Below, piece by piece: positions 14,201 to 26,200 of a DNA stretch of 64,000 bases. Both the position numbers and the translations under genes were made by a program. Within the stretch, counting starts at the first letter, position 1. Each line of letters begins with the position of its first letter. The DNA lies in NCBI GenBank assembly GCA_008711295.1, contig VUYV01000120.1:1336739-1400738 (forward strand), given 5' to 3'. Under the pieces are notes generated by a model, which was not told where the DNA came from, made no database searches, and was given only the letters and a program-made list of their open reading frames with translations. The DNA comes from Anarhynchus alexandrinus (lineage: Eukaryota; Chordata; Aves; Charadriiformes; Charadriidae).

Positions 14201-17200
14201 AAGGAGACACCAGGAGCCACATCTGTTCAGGCAAATCAGGCGACTTCTTTTTTTTTTCAAGTTTGCTTTTGTTCTCATTGGAACAGAATTCAAAAATTCC
14301 TTCCAGATTGAATTTAAAAAAAAAATCCGATTTTTGTTGGTCAACCAGGCCCTTTGTTTCAACTTCTCTCGTGCTTTTTAAAGGAATAAAATCACATGAA
14401 TCTTCAGGCTTTTATGAAATGAAAAAAAAAAAATGTTGCTAGGAGGTTTTGATGGGGAGGATAAAGAAAGAGCGGGACTCTTTCTGAATGTAGTTTTTCC
14501 TAAATTCAGTTTCTCTGGAGTCTGCATGCACACATCTGTAAAACCTTTAAGATGCCTCAGGTCGACATTATCTGATGGGAAAATGTTTCATTAAGAAATG
14601 CGTGACCTGGTCTGGTTATGGAAGAAACAATTTTGCTGTTGCTTGCAAATACACTCCCCTCTTCTATTTCTCTTTTGCAATGTTTCTGGTGATGGTACTT
14701 GGTAAGAAGTTCCCAGAGCCAAGGGTGAGCGCCCGATTTCTGTGAAACCTGGACTTCTTGGGTGCTGGTTCCCCGCAGTCCCCTGGGAGCAGGGCTGGTA
14801 GCCAGCCATGAAACTTTACAAAGTCCTTAAAAGTGGTTTGCAAGTCTGCCTCACTGGAAGTCAGAATGATCCGCAGACTCTGTAGAAAATTTTACCTCCT
14901 GTTGGACCTGCTTTTGCTCCCAGGGAAGTGAACATCTAATTTCCTATTTGTGAAATCACAAATTTGATTTTGGCTGGAAGAAGAGCAGGCTTTGAAGCAG
15001 AGAAATCAGTTTTCCCTCAGCCTGCAATTACCCCTTTTGTTGCTGCGCATCAACATGGCTTGTTTCGAATTAAAATCATCCCAGTGCTGGGATGTTCTTG
15101 GCTCATTTGCTTTCCGAGCCCATGCCTTTTGCCAAACCAGAATCCACCCAGCCTGGATGGCATTGGGCAGGGAGGTCCTAAAACACCTGAGCAGCATGCA
15201 GTGTTATGTCTGCCTGCTCTAGTGGATCTGCCTGGGGCACTGCCATGCGTTTGCTGGCTGCTTTCTATTTAGCAGCGTTATAAGTCATCATAAGAATCAG
15301 AAATCCCTTAAAATTGGTGAGATACACCTAAGGGAGGAGAAGGATGTGGATGGTGAGTCAGGAGAGGTAGCCGGAGGCAGAAAGTCTGACAGTCATCATG
15401 GACATGGGCTCGGCTGATGTTGGGGTGTCTGCGGCTGATGAGGAGGCAACTCCAGGGCTTGGGAGCATCTTCCAGTCCTGTGCAAAACTGGTCCCAAGCG
15501 AGTGAGATTTAAGACTCAGGTTGGGGTCTGGGAAGATTTTGCAGCAGCGTGGCTGCAAACTCCTAACCTCCACCCTGGGGCTTGTGCTGGTGGCTCGGTT
15601 AGCTGGTCCTCCTCCAAATATCCTATCTCTGGACAACCTTGTGCAGATGATGCCTGGTTGCTAAGATTTTTGCAACCTTGTCCCTGTGCTCTAAGCTTTC
15701 TACTATCCAAAGTCCAGGAAAAAATAGATAAGAAGCTTCTGGGTTTACAACAACAGACAAATCAGCCCTTTTTGAGGGTAAAAGAGTCCTTTAGCATTTG
15801 GGTTTAAATCTAAAAACCCTCTTTCTGACAGGTTTGTAACCCGGTTCATCGACCTGGATGGCTTGTCGTGTATTCTGAACTTTCTCAAAAGCATGGACTA
15901 TGAGACAGCAGAGTCTCGAATACATACCTCGCTCATTGGATGTATAAAAGCACTAATGAACAACTCCCTGGGCCGGGCTCACGTCCTGGCCCATTCGGAG
16001 AGTATTAACGTAATCGCTCAGAGTCTGAGCACAGAGAATATTAAGACGAAGGTGGCAGTGCTGGAAATCATGGGCGCTGTGTGCCTGGTTCCCGGGGGCC
16101 ACAAAAAGGTACTGGAGGCGATGCTGCACTACCAGAAATATGCCAGCGAACGGACTCGTTTTCAGGTAGGTGGGTCTCGACTCACCCCTCGGCTCCCAAA
16201 ATTTGGCATTCTTGTCCCTTCCTCCTCCTGGACATCTAAATGCTGCTTTGTTGTTCGTGCATGCGTCCCCTGCCTATTTGTGTAGCACTGGGGCTGTCAC
16301 TGGGTGTTTAACTGATGTTGCATGTTTGGCAGACGCTGATCAATGACTTGGACAAGAGCACGGGGCGGTATCGGGATGAAGTGAGCCTCAAGACAGCCAT
16401 CATGTCCTTCATCAACGCAGTCCTGAGCCAGGGGGCAGGCGTGGTGAGCGCCAGGGCTCTTGGAGAGGGAGGTGTTTTGGTGGGTTTGGGGTGTTTTTAT
16501 TTCTGAAGACATGCACCTTGCTGCATTGACCCCACAACTGTCCCCTTGCAGGAAAGCTTGGATTTCAGACTGCATCTGAGATACGAATTTCTCATGCTCG
16601 GGATCCAGCCAGTCATTGATAAACTAAGAGAGCATGAAAATTCAACCCTCGACCGGTGAGTAGTTACCCCCAGCCCACTTGTTGGTTTTGCCCTTGCCTT
16701 GCGCCCTTGCTTTCTGGTTTCTGGACTTGGTCTTTGGGGAAAGCATGTGGGTCTAGACTCGCCCCTCTTGAGGAAACTTGTTGTCACCAGAGAGGGAGAG
16801 GGAAACTCCGGCATGGTTTTGCTGCGCTCTAAGGTAGGGTTGAGCTGGGAAGGGTATGCCATAGGGGGCCTGGGGGATGCTGCCAGCCCTCCTTCTCCTC
16901 TTAGTGTCCCAAAAGGCTTCTTGGACAGGCTGTAATGACTGGGAGCTTGAGACTGAAGATCCAGTTGATGTTTCAAGTCCTGCTTGTCTCTGGGCTGCTG
17001 CCAGACTGACTGCCTGCAATTTATTAATTTGTCACATTCATATCTGCTTTTAACAGTCTTTTTTTTTTTTTCCTTTTTTTTCCTCAGGCACTTAGATTTT
17101 TTTGAAATGCTTAGAAACGAAGATGAACTGGAATTTGCCAAAAGATTTGAGCTGGTGAGTATGAATGTTTCTGATGCAGACGCTGGCACTCAATGTCACG

Positions 17201-20200
17201 GTTCCTTTGAAAAGTGTTTACGTGGCCTGGGACGAAGTGCAGTCTTGTGGATAAAATCTGGAGGTTGGAAATCTGTCTCCTGTTGCCCTGTTCTGTTGCA
17301 ACCTTCATCCTACAGCCTGCTTCACCCCCCTTCTCCCCTGGCTGCCGACCAGAGCTCTTTGCTCCTTGCAGGGCAGTGGGGCTTTTCTGTCCATCAGGCG
17401 TGGGGTGGGGATAGTTTGTGGGGTTTGGAGGTGAGACTTGGGAAACAGGCAGTGCCGTTGCTGGTCCGATGGCCTGACCTCGCTTCACTCCTGTCCACAG
17501 GTCCACATTGACACCAAAAGTGCGACTCAGATGTTTGAGCTGACAAGGAAGAGGCTGACACACACCGAGGCATACCCGCACTTTATGTCTATCCTGCACC
17601 ACTGTCTCCAAATGCCTTGTGAGTCCCGGGGGAGGCAAGGAAACCCACGGCTGCCAGGGGGCTTGGCAGCCCACATCTTCTCCCCAGGGGTGGCAGCAAC
17701 CTCCCTGCTGCTCCCCTCATCTCTCCCCTCCTTCCCCTCCAGATAAAAGAAGCGGCAACACTGTCCAGTACTGGCTGCTGCTCGACAGGATCGTGCAGCA
17801 GATCGTCATCCAGAGTGACAAAGGGCAGGACCCCGACGCCACTCCCCTGGAAAACTTCAACATTAAAAATGTTGTCCGAATGTAAGTGCTCGCCTGCTTT
17901 TCCCAGGACTGGCTGCTGAGCAGTACAACATGGGCCACCGTGGCTTTGCTGCCTCCCGCTCCGGCAGGCGAGAGGGCCAGGGCCGGGGGCTACCCCTGCC
18001 AGTTTGCTGTCATTTTGACCTCTTAAGCACAATGTGCAGGTGAATTAAGCTCAGCCTCTGTGTCCTCAGTGAGCTATTTCCCCCGACTGCTGCTGTCACT
18101 GATCCTTATTCATCACTTACTGTCACCCGGTGGTGTTTCTGCTCCTCGGTTGGACATGTCAGCATCCCTGGAGCTGCTGAGACAGTGCTGCAACCCGGCC
18201 TGCAAAGCCGTGCCAGGGGGAGGCAGAGAGGAGGTGTTGGAAATACCAGTTTGGGAGCCTTAAATCCCACAGCCCAAGCTTGTTCAATTGTGTTTCTTGC
18301 TGGTGATGGCCGCTTGTTTACTGCGGTAGATTGTCTCATTGTGCTACTTGTCTTTTTCTTTTAGGTTAGTCAATGAAAATGAAGTGAAACAGTGGAAAGA
18401 GCAAGCAGAAAAAATGCGGAAAGGTGAGCAATGGAGAGATAAACAGTGTTAACTTGAATATTGGTGTGCACGGTAACCTAAACTAGTAACATATACATGT
18501 ATTTTGCTGGATGGACTCTGCAGGCTTTTTCGAGTGGCTGATATAATATCACACTATGGGGCTCACAAGGGAAATGGGCAAAGTAGACATTCATTTTTTC
18601 ATGGGGAAGCCCTGGCCAGGGTATTAAGGCGTAGCGCACGCTCACTTTTCTTAACTGCACAGCTTCTCCACAGGGCAGCGTGGGGCTTAGTCCCCCGCAT
18701 GCTGCCGTTTGCCAAAAGGGGAGTGTTTGTCACCCAAAAGTGGTCTCGTGGGGCTGTTTCAGAGCACACCGAACTTCAGCAGAAGCTGGAGAAGAAGGAG
18801 CGGGAGTGTGATGCCAAGGCCCAGGAGAAGGAAGAAATGATGCAGACGCTGAACAAGATGAAGGAGAAGCTGGAGAAGGAGTCCAGCGAGCACAAGCAGG
18901 TCAAGCAGCAGGTGGCAGATCTCACGGCACAGCTCCACGAGATGAGCAGGGTAAGGCCCCAAACCTCCTCACCATCATGGCCCAGTCCCAACCCCCATGC
19001 AAACACCATGGGGTGATTTCTGGAGGCTGAGCTGCACGGGGGACTGAAAAAGGTTCTTGGTGGGAGCGCCACCACAATGTCCATCCCTGGTGATGGGGTG
19101 ATTTCACTTCTCCAGCTGCATTGGACCTCATTCAGGAGTGCTGAAGCTTTTGGGTGCTTCCAATGCTGGTTAAGTTTTGACAAAAAAAATTAAAATAGGC
19201 GTAGGGGCATTTTTTGGGTGGTGCCCCCCTGCTCCATATGACCGGTCCACCCTCCTCTTTCTCTTCCAGAGGGCGATCTGTGCTGCTGGACCTGGAGGAC
19301 CTCCCTTGCCACCAGGAGCTCCTGGTGGCCCTTTACCTTCTCCAGCTCCAGGATCCCTCATTCCCCCTCCACCACCACCACCACCACCAGGAGGGTGTCC
19401 CCCACCACCTCCACCACCACCACCTCCTCCAGCCTGTCCCCCACCACCCCCTGGCCCCCCACCCCTGGATGGGGTGATGCCTCCACCTGGAGCACCTCTG
19501 GGCTTGGCCCTCAAGAAGAAGAGCATCCCACAGCCGACGAATGCCCTAAAGTCCTTCAACTGGTCCAAGCTGCCAGAGGTAAGCCGGGCAATAATTCAGG
19601 CAGTGAAACTGGAGGTTTCAGATGACCACCCGGTGCCACAGGGGCAGGTGGGCAGGGGACCCCCAATCTGCAATCCTTCCGCTGTCTTGCAGAACAAGCT
19701 GGCAGGCACTGTGTGGACCGACATAGATGACACGAAAGTGTTCAAAGTCCTGGACCTCGAAGACCTGGAAAGGACGTTCTCTGCCTACCAAAGACAGCAG
19801 GTAACGCCTGGCCTGGGGCACACACAGGGGTCTGGGCAAGGAGCTGCCACTACAAGATCGCGCGGTTTCTTTTGTGGATTCAAAACATGTCTCCCATCAT
19901 TATTTCATACCAATGCCATGCTTGCCAGATCGACTCGATCTGCTTTATCCTCTCATCCGCATGCCAGTGCCTTTGCGTTGAAGTGGCCATTCATGGCTTG
20001 GTGTGCCCCTGACCACGCACCTGACCACGTGTGTCTTGAAGATGAATCACCAAAAACAAAAACCAAAACCCCAAAAGACAGGGAATGTATGAAAATAGCC
20101 CCCAGATGTGGCCATGGTTGGGTAATATTTTTGGATCGCTCTTAACAGCAACTGCTTCATGTCTCCGTATTGGGTGGAAAATTTATATCCCTCTCTGGCC

Positions 20201-23200
20201 AAGAAGGACTAAGTTTTGCCCACATCTACCATGGGTGGATCTCGTCTTTTATTTTTGTTGTGAGCCCAGAGCAAAATGTGAGCTTTCAACAAAAAAGCAA
20301 ATCTCAAACCAAAATAATGACACTGCAGGCAAAAGTCTCTGCTTTTTAATCTCCTGCTCAAGCAATATGGCCCCAGTTTGGAAGGCATCAAAGCACATGA
20401 AGAAAATTAGACACTTATTTTACCCCAGGCAGGATCACGATGGGCAAAAGCAATGAGTTTTTCAAGAAGACAGGAGAAAAAGCAAGGAGAGAGGCTGAAA
20501 AAGTCATGTTCACCTGCTGAACGTCTGACGGAATTGATGGGAGGAGAGAACAGCTTGTTCCCCTCTTGCCAGGCTCAGGCAGAGGGACGGTGCTGGGAAG
20601 GGGTGGACCTGACACATAAGCTCCTTAGGCAACGTGAGAGTTTAATCTCTTCCAGAGGCTAATTGAGGGAAAGATCAGGGTGGATTAGAGCAGGGCAAAT
20701 ATCAAGAGTAACCCACCAGAGGTATGTGCTCCCCCAGTGTGTTTCGGGAATAGGTGACCACGGTGATGGCTCTTTCCCCCAGGATTTTTGGAGCTTGACT
20801 CATGCCTACTGAAGGGCATATCTGAAGATGAGATGGAAATGGAAGGGAAGCAAGAATAGAAACCTGGTGTGTCAGTGTGACAGTTTGCCCTCTGGCTTGC
20901 CTGCCTGAGTCCATGAATCACCTGGTGTGCTGCGGATTATTGCCAGGCAGGAATTTAAAAATAATTTGGCTTGGCTGAGGTCCTGCTGGGTGAAGTGGCT
21001 GGATAGGTTCAGGGCCAGCAAGTAGGGGGAGATGCTGCAAGGAGAGCTGTGACATGGGCTTTCACCCCAGATTGGATGAGGACCAAAAGGGAGCTGAACA
21101 TGGGAGCCAGCAACTGGGGTGGGACTGGCAGAAGGTGCTGTGAGAGTGTCTGGAAGGGAGATTGGGAAAGAGGAGGTGAAATCCCACCCATGAGATGCTG
21201 CTGGGGCTGGAGCCACCCATGGGAGCATGATGCACAAGTTCCTTGTGGCTCACCCAGGCTTTGTGGTAGCACCGTTTTGTGTGAGTTGAGTGATGGGACA
21301 CATCCCTCTGGACCTGAGGGCACGTGATTGCTCACCTGCAAGTCCCCAGGGGTGCCCCCACTTGCAGTCCCAGCCTGGGGAGGGGGTGGCTGTCTGTATG
21401 CCCCAGCGTTGCCGGCAGCACGACTCTGCAGACTGCTGCCATGCACGCACCAGCATGTGGGGTTAGATGCGCTCCTTGAGATAACACCCATACAGCATGA
21501 GGCACTTCACGCATGGTGGGGGGCTGGGGGAGCTCCATGTGAATGGCCTGTCCCTGAGGGGAAGGACAATCAACTAATGCCTTCATAACTCACAGTGTTT
21601 TCAGGCTCTAGCAAAAGTTGGTTTCCATCCTGAGCAAGCCGGGGAGGAGCGGGGATTTCTCCTCCCTGCCCCCTGTCTTGAGCTTTTGGCCGAAAATCAC
21701 TTGCTCACTGATCGCACCTCTCACTTGTCCTGAGACACGACGTTCGCAGGTCCTGGGGCATCGGGGGCTGACTGCCTGTACCCCGAGCAAACTGGGGCTC
21801 CGAAACCACGTGGCAGGGTGGTGCATCACCGTGGCTGGTGTCCCAGCAGGGTTTGGGGGCAGCGTGCAGACGTGCGTGTGGTGCAGAGAGCTCTCTGAAC
21901 CCCCTCCGAGTGGCTGTTGTGCGGCTGCTGTTGATAGGATTTGGCTGGTTTTAGTGCCATAGTGCCTGGGAATCCCTAAGTAGTGCACAGACCCGAGACT
22001 TAATGATGTACTTAATTTTAAGCAACTCTTTAAATGCTTTCTCCACGTCACAGGCTGGGATGTAAACGCAGGCTATAAAGTGAGCTCTGCAGCTCTCAGG
22101 AAAGGCCCTTTCCATGCGGGGAGGGCAGGAGCCCTCTGAGCTTCCTGAGGCTCAGGTTGGGAGCATCCCTGCCCTGTGCTGTCAGGAGAGCCCGTATCCT
22201 CCCTGTCCTCCCTGCCGAAGCTCTGCAGATGTCCCCATACCTGATGGAGGACTCAGCCCCACGTCTGTGTGTGATACCAGTGTTTACCAATCTTGCTTGA
22301 TATAACAGAAGAACCTGCAGGATCTCTGCATTTCAGGCTGTGGCATGAGGACCCAGCAGCAGGACTGGGGGTAGCTGATTAAGGACGTGCATGCAGCGAT
22401 GGAGAAGAGGTCTTAGATTGAGGGCCATCGGGGCTTAGATGTGCTATGTGGAGGTCTGCGCCTACACTGGAGATGTTTTGAGAGCCTGCAAGGGGAAGAG
22501 GCTGGGAGTGATGCTGATAAGTGGCAGGGACACAGCCAGGGCAGTCCTGGCAGGTCCCACAGTGGTGAGTGATGTAAAAGAGCCAGGGCCAAGTGGAAAA
22601 AATATGTGTTGTTGAACTGGGGGCTTAGCAGTGAGCTGGGAAAGAATTCATCTCCCAAAAAAGGATGAAAGAAGAAAAGCCTCCAGCTCCTCCGTGCAAG
22701 TGAGAGTGACCTGTGCAGGGGCCAGGGCAACAGGGGTGGGGAATGTTCGTGGGGACGGTGACAGCAGATTTAAAGCTACTCCTTCTTACACCACCATCCT
22801 GGAGCAGAGGCTGGATTGCGGCTCCTGCGAGGGAAAGGGGCAGGGATGAAGCTGGTTTGAGGCAGAGAGGGAGGGGTTTTGTAATGAGCCTTTTCTCTGC
22901 CTTAATGCATGAGGGGCCCTCCCTCTCCTGGAGCAGGAGACTGCAGTAGGACCGCTGCATCCGTCTCCACTCCAGCAGCATAGAGCAGGTCTGAACATCA
23001 TGAGGCAGGTCTGAGTGTTGGGATGGAAGGAGGGCTTCCTAATTAAGGACCAGTTAAACAAACAAGAAGATGCCCATTGCAGCTTGTGGCTGTGCTTTGT
23101 GCCTGTCCCACGAAGGGGCCTGCTGGGAAGAGGTTGCTTTATGAAACACCGATCCTCAACCTTAACTGATCCACAGAGTTAAATTCTGCCTTTGCAACAG

Positions 23201-26200
23201 CCTCGCATCCAGCTAAATCATACGTTTTTTCATCTAACCCCCCTGAAGTACAGCGGTGGCAGCTTGGGTGTCTTTATTCAGGGTCTGCAGATCCCCCTTG
23301 CCTTGCAAAGCCCCTGGTGTGGTTGCATTGCTGGAGCTCTGCTCCTGGCGATGGTCAGGGCAGCTCTTCAACATGTGTTTTTATGTGGATGGGTGCAGCA
23401 CTGCCTCGGGGAATCACTTGGCACGGCGCCACGCCGGGGTGCCCCTACCACACCCCATGGGTGCCCATCCCTCTGCCAAAGAAAGGGTTGGTCTCTCCTT
23501 TTCTTGGCTGATGTTTCTTTGCCTCCTGGCATGTCTTGTTCTGCTTCTTGCCCACAGCGTTTCTGTGGGCTCAAGGAAAGCCTGACACATTGGGTTTTAG
23601 CCACGGGGCTTGCAATTGGCACAGCTCAGCCCCCAGCACGTGCCGATCCCCCCAGCCCCAAGTGTTCGGTGGCATCTGATGGAGCCCTTTCCCATCCTCC
23701 CGCCCAGAGCCACGTGTGGGTCCTGAGCTGATCCAGCCTTGGTCAGGGGAAAACCTGCATGAACAAGGTTTCCTTTAAAAAGGCGGCAGCCATGGGGCTG
23801 TGGTTGGGGATGACCAACTCAAACCAGTCACGTGGGCCATCACCCACCTCCACACAGAGGGGCTGGAGGGAAGCACCCTTGTAAACCGACTGTGTTTGGA
23901 ACCACCTGGCTCCTCTGCTCACTGCCTGCCTTCTATTTTTTTTTTTTAAATAACAAAATGAACCATTTTTGCACCTTTGAAACCTCCCTCCCCCTCACAG
24001 AGGTGCTGGATGGTCTCTTGAGCCAAGCACACAAAAAAAATAAGGTGCAGCCCAGGGAACGAGGAGGGAAAACCTTTGTGTGTGTGTGTGTGCACATATG
24101 TGTGGTGCTGACATTGCTGCACATGCTTCCAGTCTGGTGGGGAAAACCGACAAGGACAACCAGGTCTTTGGAGGAGCATGGTGCCGGCGGGGAGTCAGGG
24201 TGGCATTTGGCCAGGGTGCCCAGCCCTGGAGATCGAGGATTTTCCCTGCCGGAGAAGAAGTCAAGGGGAAACGTGTTGCCGTGGCAAATGGTAAAGTTTT
24301 GCTGCGGCCAGATTTGCTCCGGGATGAGCCTCTCGTTATTTCCACTTGAAAGCCCTGTTTTTCCTGGCAGTCGCATTGGCATTTCAGTTTCTCAGATTCG
24401 CAAAAACCAGCAATTTTCTCCCCCCGGCATGGCGGGCTGAGCGGTGCTGTGCCCTCGGGCCAGCGCTCACTGACTGTCGTGCAGAGCAGCAGCAGGACCC
24501 GGCCAGCGTCCTCCCACCTCATCCCGTGTCCCCTCCTCACTTCCTTGCACAGCAGCACCCTGACCGTATCCGTTCGTGGAGCTGCCTCTCCCTCTCCTGC
24601 CAGCCCTCCTCTTTCTGCACATCCTTCACTCCTCACCACATTTCCATGTGCATCCCCCTCTACTTCAGGGCTGGCAGACCCCGAATGCTCCCCTGTGCTG
24701 CCAAACCCCCCGTGTTACACCCTCCCCTTGTCTGTGCTTTGAATCCCTTTGGTTTTGCTGAGATGACTGAACTGCATGTGTTTTTACTGCCTTTTTCCAT
24801 GCTTCTGCTATGGCCATAGGACTTCTTTGTGAACGGTAACTCCAGACAGGTAAGCGAGCATCCGCAGGAGCCCGGTGCCTGCGAGCTGCGAGGGCAGGGC
24901 AAGCATGGGGCTGGGGACATGGGGGACACACACAGTGCTGAGGGGGGTTAACGTGCGGCAAAGTGGGGTTAAATCAGAGGTGATGCCAGGGAGGCTGGTA
25001 AGTATGGAGCTGCCCTTTCTGCTGTCTAGCTGGACTTAGAAGCCAACATCTGTGTCCAGGGGTTGAGTTTTCAGATGCTGAAAAGCATCTGAAAAAACAC
25101 AGAGAAGCTCCTACCACTGGGCATCTTCACTTTTCAAAAGATGGAAATAAATAAAGTCGTACCTATGGGTTGAAGCTCTCTGTTTCACTGCGGTCAGAGC
25201 AGGCAAGGCACCCAAGAGGGGCAGCTGATGGGAGGTGACTTGGGGCTCACCTTCCTTCACCTGCCTCTGCCTTCGCTCTATGGCACCTGTCCCGGCAGCT
25301 TCTTGTTTCTCATAGCTGGTGGGGTTTTTTTTCGTCTTTCAAACAAGAAAAAGAGTTAAAAATGGGAACTTCTGTTCTCACTCTTGACCCGTGCAATGGC
25401 TGTGTGCCAGCTCTCCGGCGCTCATAGACGTTTAGTGCAGATCTGTAGCGCGTGGGACCTTGCAGCTCCAGGTTGTGTTCCTTCCAGAAGGGTTGAATAG
25501 CTGGCTTTTAATTGGTTAACCTTACTAAAACATACGATATGGTAAATTAAAACCCGGGGCAACATGAACCCTTTGGGCAGCCCTGCAAAATTGCTGTTAT
25601 GTAGATCTGCCCATTCGCCCGACACCGGAATTTGATATGTTGTTACTCATTTGAAGGTAACGTATTTAAGCTGCTTAGAAGATGTAGGTGCTTATGCTAC
25701 GCCGATTCCTGCTTTCAAATCCCTTATTTTGGGAGAATTTCACTGAAAGAGCAGCAAATGCTGCAGGTCGCATTTGGGAGTCTGGTAGCTTGTACTGGTT
25801 AGCGTGCTAGGGAGGACTGATGCGTGAAGGGCAACTGCAGATGTTTGGAGTGGGTGAAGAACAAGAGTGATGCTGAGTGTGTGCAGCAGCCCGTAATGAA
25901 ATATTTCATGCGAGGATTTAATGAAGTATCACAAATATGTACGCTAAGAAAGCCCGGCTTTATTTATTCAGCAGCGCCTGTGTGTTTGCAGATTCTTAAA
26001 TCTTCCCTGTCTGAGAAAATATTTACATTTCTAACCAGTGGCTTCAAAGCCAGTTCTGTGTTTCAGTTACAGGCGGTGGGTTTTACCCGTAACCCGTAGT
26101 GACGCTCCTGATTAATGGGGGTCCGCTGTGTATCACACTGCTATGTGCTGAGAGTACTAAATGTTTTTGCTTCTCCATGGCTTTTCTCCAGGCTTTTCTT

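Noticed and set aside
16497..17189. 230-codon minus-strand frame across DAAM1 exons
   Set aside because: Antisense to verified DAAM1 exons and introns, without any domain.
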